Made by a program: the position numbers and the translations under genes. This document shows positions 1 to 6,321 of a stretch of DNA of 12,150 nt, in pieces. The notes below the pieces were generated by a model. It made no database searches, was not told where the DNA came from, and was given only the letters and a program-made list of their open reading frames with translations. Source of the stretch: Chloroflexota bacterium (GTDB lineage Bacteria > Chloroflexota > Dehalococcoidia > GIF9 > UBA5629). The DNA is taken from positions 1 through 12,150 of the forward strand of contig JAPLHL010000025.1 in NCBI GenBank assembly GCA_026389655.1, written 5' to 3'. Positions within the stretch are counted from its first letter, which is position 1. Each line of letters opens with the position of its first letter.

Positions 1-849
1 CAAATTGCCATCAGGGCAGCGCTTTACGGATCAGCAGTACGAATCTACGATGTAAAAAAAGAGGCGCTCGAAAAGGCCAGTAATGAAATCAAGCTTACAA
101 TAGATGTATATTCCCTGGAAGGCGAGTTTAAAGGAGACCCCGGGCCAATCCATAAAAGGGTATCGTATTACAGCGCCCTTGCCGATGCTGTAAAAGATAC
201 CGACCTGATAATAGAAATAGTGCCCGAAAGGTTGGAACTTAAGAAAGAAGTATTTGCCCAGCTTGATAAGCTGGCGCCTGCCTCAACAATAATAGCCACA
301 AACAGCTCCTCACTTCCGGTTTCCAAAATAGAGTCGGCCGTAGTTAGACGTGATAAAGTGGCAAATCTTCACTTTTACGCCCCGGTGATGAAAACCTACT
401 TTGTTGACATTGCAGGCGGCACAGCGACCAGCAAGGAAACAATCGATGCTCTGCAAGCATGGGCTAGAAGCATTGGTTGCCTGCCCCTGCTGGTAAAAAA
501 GGAATGCATGGGATTCGTCTTCAATCGCATCTGGCGTGCGGTGAAAAGGGAATCCCTGGCATCCTGGGCAAATGGTAATGCCGACTATAAGGATATTGAC
601 CGCGCGTGGATGATCTGGTCGGGCATGCCAATCGGACCCTTCGCCATGATGGACGGCGTCGGACTCGATGTAGTCTACGATATCGAGATGCAATACTACC
701 TTGACAGCAAAGACCCCAAAGACAGGCCACCCGATGCACTAAAGGCTATGATTGACCGAGGCGAGCTTGGGATGAAGAGCGCAAAAGGGTTTTATGATTG
801 GAAAAACCCGGAATTCGCCAAACCCGAATTTTTAAAGCCCGGCAAATGA
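1..849 (+). CDS. 3-hydroxyacyl-CoA dehydrogenase, 5' end outside window
   Basis: Frame 1 is open from the first base to the TGA at 847-849 (282 codons), so the gene starts left of the window and lacks only the beginning of its NAD-binding fold. The GTG at 220 is internal, because family sequence continues upstream of it (QIAIRAALYG, then IYDVKKEALEKA). The family oxidises a 3-hydroxyacyl-CoA to the 3-oxoacyl-CoA with NAD+ in the cytoplasm. Visible family features, numbered from the first window codon, are NSSS (about 101-104), the catalytic His in LHFYAP (about 124), the Asn in FVFNRIW (about 175) and the C-terminal AKGFYDW. The position expected to hold the Glu partner of the His, 12 residues after it, is Asp (about 136). 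The MFS gene follows after 38 nt on the same strand, so the two are probably co-transcribed. Family assignment is firm; the substrate is unknown. Confidence 0.93.
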   Translation, partial: QIAIRAALYGSAVRIYDVKKEALEKASNEIKLTIDVYSLEGEFKGDPGPIHKRVSYYSALADAVKDTDLIIEIVPERLELKKEVFAQLDKLAPASTIIATNSSSLPVSKIESAVVRRDKVANLHFYAPVMKTYFVDIAGGTATSKETIDALQAWARSIGCLPLLVKKECMGFVFNRIWRAVKRESLASWANGNADYKDIDRAWMIWSGMPIGPFAMMDGVGLDVVYDIEMQYYLDSKDPKDRPPDALKAMIDRGELGMKSAKGFYDWKNPEFAKPEFLKPGK

Positions 850-887
850 ATATCAAATAATATCTCAATAAGCGAGGAGGCCAATTT

Positions 888-2192
888 ATGTTAGAGGAAA
901 AACCATCTTCCCCGATTAACGAATATCAGACCGGAGGATGGAAGGCACACTGGATACTAATAATATGTACCCTCCTATATGCAGTCAACTACATGGACCG
1001 TACGGTGCTAACTGTTGTTATGCAGCCGATGAAGATGGACCTCGGCCTGAGTGATTCCGATGTCGGCCTTGCAGTCACCATTTTCACACTCAGCATAGCC
1101 CTCTTTTCCATACCGATACTTTACATCGTGGATAGGTGGAGCCGTAAAAAAATGCTGTTCCTCATGGCGGTAGCCTGGAGCATTTTCACCTATTTAACAG
1201 GACTTGCAAAGAATTTCATCGGGGTCTTATTGCCCAGGATGTTTGTTGGAGTCGGCGAAGCCGGCTTTTCCGGCGGCGGCACGGCGATGATAACAGCTGC
1301 ATATCCCAAGAAAAAACACGGCCTTATGCTGGGCATTTTTAATACAGGGATTACTATTGGCTCAGCACTGGGGATGATCATCGGCGGCATAGTGTCCGTT
1401 CAATTAGGCTGGCGCTTTGCTTTCTTCATCTTCGCCATACCCGGTCTTATCCTGGGCATTAGCGCCCTGTTCCTCAAGGACTATAAAACGGTCGAAAACA
1501 CGGGTAGCAGGTCCGGGTTAGCATCACTTTTCCAATCGATAGCAGCATTACTCAAGATCCCGACACTGCGCTGGTTCTTCCTTGGGTACGGATTACTATT
1601 GCTTATGAGCCAGGCGCAGATGTACTGGACCGTCCCGCTGGTAATGAGAGAATTCAATATTAAAGAGGATTCTGCCGGACTGGTCTTAAGCATCGGCATT
1701 CCGCTGGCCGTCATCGGCGCATTATTGGGCGGATGGTTCTCAGATTTCTGGCATAAAAAAAATAGGAAGGGACGAATGCTGCTTCCAGCCTGGACGGCAC
1801 TTCTGTCAGCAGTCTTCCTGGCAATTGCCATTCTTGTTTTCCATCTCAATTGGCAGGTGGCCGGAGCATTCGCCACAGCGTACGGATTTATCTACTACGT
1901 CGGCATGCCGGCGCTGGGAGCAGTCTCGCAGGAGGTCATACCGCCGGCGCATAAAGGACTTTCATGGGGCATGACGATCTTCAGCATGTATATGTTCGGC
2001 GGCGCCTGGTCACCCTGGGCTGTAGGAGGCATCTCCGATGCGCTGGGCGGCGGTGCAGGCGGCCTTGCATGGGCGCTGCTGGCCTCCTGCATCGGTGGAA
2101 TTGGGGCCGCTTTCTGCTTCTTCATGGGATCAAGAACATATGTGGCTGATGCAGACAAGGTCAAAGACGCGGTACTCGTAGCCGAAAAATAA
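888..2192 (+). CDS. MFS transporter, Spinster/organic-anion type, 12 TM
   Basis: This 434-residue polytopic inner-membrane protein has about twelve hydrophobic segments and a cytosolic loop near the middle (about 198-225), as in the Major Facilitator Superfamily. Family signs are NYMDR after the first half of TM1 (34-38), the loop 2-3 motif VDRWSRKKM (81-89), RMFVGVGEAGF in TM4 (117-127), a Gly-rich TM5 (150-167), and a second motif-A-like loop GGWFSDFWHKKNRKGR (281-296). The pattern resembles Spinster-like and anion:cation symporter members, which move organic acids or lipids with a cation. The ATG at 888 has a strong Shine-Dalgarno (GAGGAGG, 874-880) seven bases upstream. Its place between two hydroxyacyl-CoA dehydrogenase genes suggests import of the organic acid that they oxidise; this is inference, and no substrate can be read from the sequence. 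Confidence 0.92.
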   Translation: MLEEKPSSPINEYQTGGWKAHWILIICTLLYAVNYMDRTVLTVVMQPMKMDLGLSDSDVGLAVTIFTLSIALFSIPILYIVDRWSRKKMLFLMAVAWSIFTYLTGLAKNFIGVLLPRMFVGVGEAGFSGGGTAMITAAYPKKKHGLMLGIFNTGITIGSALGMIIGGIVSVQLGWRFAFFIFAIPGLILGISALFLKDYKTVENTGSRSGLASLFQSIAALLKIPTLRWFFLGYGLLLLMSQAQMYWTVPLVMREFNIKEDSAGLVLSIGIPLAVIGALLGGWFSDFWHKKNRKGRMLLPAWTALLSAVFLAIAILVFHLNWQVAGAFATAYGFIYYVGMPALGAVSQEVIPPAHKGLSWGMTIFSMYMFGGAWSPWAVGGISDALGGGAGGLAWALLASCIGGIGAAFCFFMGSRTYVADADKVKDAVLVAEK

Positions 2193-2195
2193 TGA

Positions 2196-2336
2196 TTTAT
2201 TGGAGAATTAACCGGAGAGCTTGCCAAAGGAAGCTGGGAGCAGGTGGAATGGGCCGTTAAAATAGCAACTTGCCTGGGCAGGGAACCGGCCACGCCGGCT
2301 GAAGCCAGGAAGATACTGGGATTAAATTCACGGTGA
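2196..2336 (+). pseudogene. C-terminal remnant of a beta-keto acid cleavage enzyme (BKACE, DUF849)
   Basis: Directly after the MFS stop, one frame is open from 2196 to a TGA at 2334-2336 (46 codons). It reads as the end of a 3-keto-5-aminohexanoate cleavage-type protein: GELAKGSWEQVEWAVK, then LGREPATPAEARKILGL. In that family the C-terminus characteristically ends with LGR..ATPAEAR.IL, from memory of the family. There is no plausible start codon with a Shine-Dalgarno, and an in-frame TGA (2193-2195) precedes it, so the catalytic TIM barrel is missing and the piece is probably a deletion remnant. Its stop overlaps the Shine-Dalgarno of the next gene (TGAGGAGG), as in an intact operon junction. 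BKACE enzymes condense a beta-keto acid with acetyl-CoA. A translated micro-protein is possible but less likely. Confidence 0.6.
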
Positions 2337-2348
2337 GGAGGTATGTAC

Positions 2349-3290
2349 ATGTTATCCAGTAATATCAAGAAAACCGTAGTCATAGGAGCGGGTGTTATGG
2401 GGCATTCTATTGCCCAGGTCTTCGCCCAAAACGGCGTTGAAACCTGCCTGGTGGATCTCGATCAGAATAGGCTGGATCACGCCATGGAACTGGTGAAATC
2501 AAACCTGGAAACACTGGCGGAATTCGGGAAAGTCTCAGTAAACGATATACCGGCCATAATAAATAGAATTCACCCAACCCCGGATCTGGCAACCGGCTGT
2601 AAAGATGCGGACTTCGCAGTTGAAGCCATAAACGAGACTATTGACGCTAAAAAGAAAATATTTTCGCTATTGGAAAAACATTGCCCACCAAAGGCGATCC
2701 TGGCCAGTAATTCATCCAGTATAAATATCTTCGATTTTGTTGAAATCCAGGACCCGGGGCGTTCGATAGTAACCCACTGGTTTGCGCCACCCCACATAAT
2801 ACCCCTGGTCGAAGTAGTGCCGGGCCCTAAAACCTCGCAAGAAACCACTGAAGCAACAGCTAATTTTCTACGTAAAATGGGGAAGCTGGCACTTGTTTTT
2901 AAAGGACTTAACGGGCCTTCCCTGGTAAACCGGTTTCAGGATTTGATGACTCTCCCTATGTGGGAAGCCATGGAGAAAGGCTGGGCTACACCGGCTGAGA
3001 TCGACCTTGCCGTTAAAGCAGTAATGGCTATCCGCCTCCCTATAGTAGGTGTTGCGCAGAGGCTCGATTTCACCGGCATGAACCTGGTGCTCGATATCAC
3101 CAAAAGTTACGGTGGAACTAATCCTGTAGCCGAAGAACTGGTTAAACAGGGTCGCCTCGGCGTCTCATCAGGCAAAGGTTTCTATGACTATGGAGGCCGC
3201 ACGGAGGCGGAGATCCTCAGAGACCGTGATATCAAGTATTTAAAAATGCTGGAATGCCTGGAAAAGCTCGACGCTTTTAAGCCTGTTTAG
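2349..3290 (+). CDS. 3-hydroxyacyl-CoA dehydrogenase family protein
   Basis: This 313-residue cytoplasmic NAD-dependent dehydrogenase has an N-terminal Rossmann fold (VIGAGVMGHSIAQVFAQNG, from about residue 10) and a C-terminal helical domain. Family residues are SNSSS (about 123), the catalytic His in THWFAPP (about 143), Glu twelve residues later in LVEVVPG, Asn in LVNRFQD, and GKGFYDYGG near the end. The catalytic triad appears intact. Two in-frame ATGs lie close together. The one at 2349 sits seven bases after GGAGG (2337-2341), while the one at 2343 is only one base away, so 2349 is chosen. The short single-unit form with a charged tail (RDRDIKYLKM) also resembles lambda-crystallin/L-carnitine dehydrogenase-type members that act on free hydroxy acids. 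A neighbouring BKACE remnant would fit a 3-hydroxy acid to 3-oxo acid step. The exact substrate is not determined. Confidence 0.9.
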   Translation: MLSSNIKKTVVIGAGVMGHSIAQVFAQNGVETCLVDLDQNRLDHAMELVKSNLETLAEFGKVSVNDIPAIINRIHPTPDLATGCKDADFAVEAINETIDAKKKIFSLLEKHCPPKAILASNSSSINIFDFVEIQDPGRSIVTHWFAPPHIIPLVEVVPGPKTSQETTEATANFLRKMGKLALVFKGLNGPSLVNRFQDLMTLPMWEAMEKGWATPAEIDLAVKAVMAIRLPIVGVAQRLDFTGMNLVLDITKSYGGTNPVAEELVKQGRLGVSSGKGFYDYGGRTEAEILRDRDIKYLKMLECLEKLDAFKPV

Positions 3291-3321
3291 ACCAGGCCAG
3301 ATCAATCTGGATTATAAAAGC

Positions 3322-3351
3322 AACATGGGCCGGAAGTATCCGGCCCATGTT
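3322..3351. terminator. Hairpin between convergent genes, likely bidirectional terminator
   Basis: A perfect 12-bp stem, AACATGGGCCGG (3322-3333) with CCGGCCCATGTT (3340-3351), closes a six-base loop between the stops of the dehydrogenase (+) and the TPM-domain gene (-). Read on the minus strand, the stem is followed by GCTTTTATAA, a short U-run typical of an intrinsic terminator. On the plus strand the tail is weak (ATATC). A smaller dyad, CCAGAT-CA-ATCTGG, lies just upstream at 3297-3310. Confidence 0.8.
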
Positions 3352-3374
3352 ATATCAGCAATAATCTCCGGATA

Positions 3375-4286
3375 TTACCAGCCGCCGCTGGCTCCACCAC
3401 CTCCGGAAGAACCTCCTCCAAAGCCCCCAAACCCGCCTCCACCTCCCGAGCCCCCTCCGAAACCACCGAATCCACCCCATGTTTTGTGCCACTGCGTTGA
3501 CTTGCCTGCAGCTACCTGTTTCTGATAGTTCTTTGAAAGTAGATAGTCCGTACCGAGGCCAAGTCCGGCAAATATTATCGGAACGATAATGAGGGCCGCC
3601 ACGCCCCCAACTGTTAATCCAATTATTACGCCGGCTATAGTTCCCCAAATGCCACCTAGCCAGATGCTCTTGCTGCGGGCCATAAAACCAAAAAAGTACA
3701 CAGTGATAAAGGTTAAAACAAAAAAGGCAAACACCCAATCACCGAAGATATTTTTCACCGGATTTTCTTCGAGCGGAGCCGGAGGAGTCCCTTTTCTTAT
3801 GTATTCCTCAATTGCATTGGCGCCGGCTACAATCCCTTCTTCATAATTGCCTTTCTTAAACGAAGGAATTACATCGTCGTCACGTATCCTGCCCGCACGT
3901 CCATCCGTAATGATGGGTTCCAATCCATACCCCACCTCTATTCTCATCTTCCGCTCATCCAGGGCCACCAGGAATAATACTCCATTATTCTTGTCCTTCT
4001 TGCCTATGCCCCATTTTTCAAAGAGCCTGACAGCATAATCCTCTATGGTATCGCCTTCAAGGCTCTTTATCGTGACCACAGCAACTTCAGCAGCAGTATC
4101 TTTTTCAAGTTGCGTAAGCTTCGCTTCGAGCTGTGACTTTCCCTGGGCAGTCAACAAACCGGCATAATCATTCACAAAACCCTGGTAGGCAGGGAAATTC
4201 TGCGCCGATACGAACGCAGTCCCCAAAGGCAGCAGCAATATTACACTGACTACTGCCAGTCCCAGTAGTATAAAGTTCCGTTTCAC
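3375..4286 (-). CDS. TPM-domain (YgcG/Psb32-like) membrane protein with Gly-rich tail
   Basis: This 303-residue exported protein has four visible parts: an N-terminal hydrophobic signal (about 5-28), a TPM domain (about 36-163, with VNDYAGLL, VRLFEKWGIG, NNGVLFLVALDERKMRIEVGYGLE and DGRAGRI), hydrophobic helices at about 184-247, and a tail of almost only Gly, Phe and Ser (271-303, two copies of GGFGGFGGGS). TPM domains lie outside the cytoplasm. Family members have been linked to photosystem II repair in plants and to membrane stress in bacteria, but the molecular role is unclear. The GTG start shares one base with the TAG stop of the upstream LemA gene (TAGTG), pointing to translational coupling. 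LemA-TPM pairs are common, which supports both calls. The gene ends before a shared hairpin terminator. Confidence 0.9.
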   Translation of the reverse strand: MKRNFILLGLAVVSVILLLPLGTAFVSAQNFPAYQGFVNDYAGLLTAQGKSQLEAKLTQLEKDTAAEVAVVTIKSLEGDTIEDYAVRLFEKWGIGKKDKNNGVLFLVALDERKMRIEVGYGLEPIITDGRAGRIRDDDVIPSFKKGNYEEGIVAGANAIEEYIRKGTPPAPLEENPVKNIFGDWVFAFFVLTFITVYFFGFMARSKSIWLGGIWGTIAGVIIGLTVGGVAALIIVPIIFAGLGLGTDYLLSKNYQKQVAAGKSTQWHKTWGGFGGFGGGSGGGGGFGGFGGGSSGGGGASGGW

Positions 4287-4861
4287 TACAATTCTACCTT
4301 GGGAGGCTGGGCAGCGCCGCTCACAGACTGGAAGTACTGCTTTTCGGTAAATCCAAACATACCTGCCAGCATATTGGTCGGGAAGGTCTTAATCTGAGTG
4401 TTATAGTCCTTTACCAGTTCGTTATAGCGCTGGCGTTCAACGCTGATGCGGTTCTCAGTGCCCGCTAATTCGTCCATTAGGGTTGTTACATTCTGGCTTG
4501 ATTTTAGTTCCGGGTAGTTCTCGACAATTGCCAGGAGTCGCCCCAGGGCAGATTCCACCTGACCGGCCGCAACTGCTTTGGCATCTACCGTGGTAGCGCT
4601 TCCGTATTGCGTTCTCGCCTGGGCTATGGCGTCAAATACGGCCTGTTCCTGTTTCATCATGCCCTTAACCGAGTTAACCAGGTTGGGAATCAAATCAAAG
4701 CGCCTCTGGTACTGCGTCTCAACCTGCGCCCACTGGGCATCAATAGCCTGTGACTTGGTTACCAGGCCGTTATACATACTCATCAGGCTGACGGCAATAA
4801 TAATGCCAACTACAACAACGGCGCCCACCGCCGCCAGTGCGCAACCCCAGGGAGATTTCAT
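4286..4861 (-). CDS. lemA: LemA family membrane protein
   Basis: This 191-residue protein begins with a single transmembrane helix (about 6-28), followed by helical sequence with the family signature NGLVTKSQAIDAQWAQVETQ and RRFDLIPNLVNSVKG (about 31-67). Further conserved stretches are ALGRLLAIVENYPELKSS and ENRISVERQRYNELVKDYN. LemA proteins have a short N-terminal tail, one helix and a coiled helical domain; their biochemical function is not established. The ATG is preceded on the minus strand by AGGAGG (complement of 4869-4875) at good spacing. It is the first gene of a two-gene unit with the TPM-domain gene, overlapping it by one base. A promoter candidate lies at 4910-4938 on the minus strand. 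Confidence 0.93.
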   Translation of the reverse strand: MKSPWGCALAAVGAVVVVGIIIAVSLMSMYNGLVTKSQAIDAQWAQVETQYQRRFDLIPNLVNSVKGMMKQEQAVFDAIAQARTQYGSATTVDAKAVAAGQVESALGRLLAIVENYPELKSSQNVTTLMDELAGTENRISVERQRYNELVKDYNTQIKTFPTNMLAGMFGFTEKQYFQSVSGAAQPPKVEL

Positions 4862-4909
4862 AGTTTTATCCTCCTAAATTATTAAGGAATATTTTAGTTT
4901 CAGTGCACA

Positions 4910-4938
4910 ATTCTACATCACGGATATTGTATCCACAA
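4910..4938 (-). promoter_or_regulatory. Putative sigma-70-type promoter of the lemA-TPM unit
   Basis: On the minus strand TTGTGG (complement of 4933-4938) and TAGAAT (complement of 4910-4915) are separated by 17 bp. The predicted start of transcription leaves a leader of about 40 nt that contains the AGGAGG of lemA. This rests on consensus matching only. Confidence 0.55.
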
Positions 4939-4971
4939 ATGGCCGTCCGCGTGAAAGAAATTAGGTTGCAC

Positions 4972-5001
4972 TTGTGATGTGCTGATGATTCAGCATATAA
5001 T
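4972..5001 (+). promoter_or_regulatory. Putative promoter of the DUF3795 gene with dyad in spacer
   Basis: TTGTGA (4972-4977) and a perfect TATAAT (4996-5001) are 18 bp apart. Almost the whole spacer is an inverted repeat, TGCTGA-TGAT-TCAGCA (4980-4995). The dyad is placed as an operator for a repressor, or for a MerR-type activator that distorts the spacer; no regulator gene adjoins. The promoter call is good, and the operator is an inference. Confidence 0.6.
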
Positions 5002-5034
5002 CGTGCGTACGAACGAGAAGGAGGCTGATTGGCA

Positions 5035-5478
5035 ATGAATAAGGCGCTTGCTGCTCCGTGTGGATTGTACTGTGGTGTCTGTGGTATTCACATTGCGTCA
5101 CGTGACAACAATCAGAAATTCAAAGAGAAATTGGCGCCTGTTTACGGGGCCAAACCCGAAGACCTTATATGTGACGGGTGCCTGTCCGACCGCGTATTTG
5201 GCTATTGCAAGACCTGTCCGATCAAGTCATGCTGCAGCGATAAGAAAATTGAAGGCTGTCACCAATGCGCGGATTTCCCCTGCAAATTTATAGATAATTT
5301 CCTGATCCCTGTTGGTAAAAAGGTGATCCTGCGCTCCGTTCCGAGATGGAGGGAGGTCGGCACCCAACAATGGATGGCTGAAGAGGATAAACGTTACATC
5401 TGTCCGCATTGCGGATATCCGGGCTTCCGGGGAGTTAAAAAATGCCGGCAATGCGGGAACCTGATTGACCTTGATTAG
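5035..5478 (+). CDS. DUF3795 cysteine-rich protein with C-terminal zinc ribbon
   Basis: The 147-residue product has 16 cysteines. The N-terminal part has the DUF3795 pattern APCGLYCGVCGI (7-18), ICDGC (45-49), CKTCPIKSCC (58-67) and GCHQCADFPC (74-83). The C-terminal part carries CPHC (123-126) and CRQC (137-140), spaced as a zinc ribbon. Such clusters are expected to bind metal (Zn or an Fe-S cluster), but the family has no established function. A TTG at 5029 could also start the frame. The ATG at 5035 is preferred because the AAGGAGG at 5018-5024 lies ten bases upstream of it and only four from the TTG. The gene has its own promoter, diverges from lemA, and is followed after 59 bp by the DUF47 gene. 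Confidence 0.88.
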   Translation: MNKALAAPCGLYCGVCGIHIASRDNNQKFKEKLAPVYGAKPEDLICDGCLSDRVFGYCKTCPIKSCCSDKKIEGCHQCADFPCKFIDNFLIPVGKKVILRSVPRWREVGTQQWMAEEDKRYICPHCGYPGFRGVKKCRQCGNLIDLD

Positions 5479-5513
5479 ATTTACTCATTCATCAGCACGT
5501 TGCCATCCGGCTA

Positions 5514-5522
5514 TGTTATAAT
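5514..5522 (+). promoter_or_regulatory. Extended -10 promoter of the DUF47 gene
   Basis: TG-T-TATAAT (5514-5522) is an extended -10 element with no convincing -35 box at the usual distance. The -10 ends 15 bases before the ATG, so the transcript leader would be only about eight to ten bases. No Shine-Dalgarno is visible in it (the sequence before the ATG is ACCCGTTTTACAG). Confidence 0.55.
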
Positions 5523-5537
5523 TTACCCGTTTTACAG

Positions 5538-6167
5538 ATGCCTAAATTTAGCTTCATGCCCCGCGACGACAAATTCTTCGACCTGTTCGAAGTCAGCGCC
5601 AGTAACATGGTCAAGGCCGCTGAAACCTTGAAAGACATGATCTATACCTGGGACAGTGTGGACCAGAAAATGGACGACCTGACCAGGATCGAACACCAGG
5701 GAGACACGGTAACACATGAGATCATGTTCCAGCTTAACCGCTCTTTCATCACACCTTTTGACAGGGAAGATATAGGAACACTGGCCCATTCATTGGATGA
5801 TGTTACCGATTTGATCCAGGCTGCAGCGGATACCATGGTCCTTTACAAGGTCAAGTCACCCGGGAAACGGGCTAAAGAACTGGCTGATATAATCTGCCAA
5901 ATAACTAAAGAAGTTGAAATCGTAATGCCCAGTTTACGTAAGCACAATGCCAACCTTGAGAAAATATTAAACAGCTGCGTCGAAATAAACAGGCTGGAAA
6001 ACGTTGCCGATACTATTTACCGTACGGCGCTGACCGAACTATTTGAAGACACCGACATCGCCGATATAATTAAGTGGCGAGAGATATACGAACACATGGA
6101 AAGCGCCACAGACATGTGCGAAGACGTGGCCAATGTCCTGGAAGGCGTTGCGCTCAAGCATGCCTGA
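5538..6167 (+). CDS. DUF47 (PhoU-like) family protein
   Basis: This 209-residue all-helical cytoplasmic protein matches the DUF47/TIGR00153 PhoU-related family in length and pattern: FFDLFEVSASNMVKAAETL (13-31), the acidic motif IEHQGDTVTHEI (51-62), ITPFDREDIGTLAHSLDDVTDLI (71-93), and the second helical repeat with INRLENVADTIYRTALTELF. The acidic E/D-xxx-D motifs are those that bind metal in PhoU proteins. DUF47 proteins are usually encoded beside a Pit-type phosphate transporter and are thought to regulate it; none is present in this window on either side. The start has no Shine-Dalgarno and lies very close to its promoter. An alternative ATG at 5556 (M7) also lacks one. The TGA stop is followed in frame by an open 41-codon stretch of unknown meaning. 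Confidence 0.9.
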   Translation: MPKFSFMPRDDKFFDLFEVSASNMVKAAETLKDMIYTWDSVDQKMDDLTRIEHQGDTVTHEIMFQLNRSFITPFDREDIGTLAHSLDDVTDLIQAAADTMVLYKVKSPGKRAKELADIICQITKEVEIVMPSLRKHNANLEKILNSCVEINRLENVADTIYRTALTELFEDTDIADIIKWREIYEHMESATDMCEDVANVLEGVALKHA

Positions 6168-6321
6168 TTCTGTCCTTTAATTGGCATCAAGTTTATAGAA
6201 TCCAGTTCCGCTAAAGAATCAAAGCTGGTTTTTGACACACGCGGTTGCACCACAGGTATAAAAGCGGATAACGTCATTCGCCTGGGTGAATAGTAATAAT
6301 CCCGCCTAGAGGTAGCCGGCC

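Noticed and set aside
1895..2383. 162-residue open frame on the minus strand across the MFS end
   Set aside because: It lies opposite the MFS C-terminus and the BKACE remnant, has a Pro/Ser/Ala-rich composition typical of an antisense shadow, and has no recognisable domain or ribosome binding site.
3400..3475. Repetitive CCNCC-rich tract that looks like a tandem DNA repeat
   Set aside because: It encodes the two GGFGGFGGGS-type units of the TPM protein tail, a common protein feature, so it is not treated as a separate repeat element.
3325..3525. Proline-rich plus-strand frame of 66 residues
   Set aside because: The proline runs are the complement of the Gly-rich tail of the TPM-domain protein; it also begins inside the terminator hairpin.
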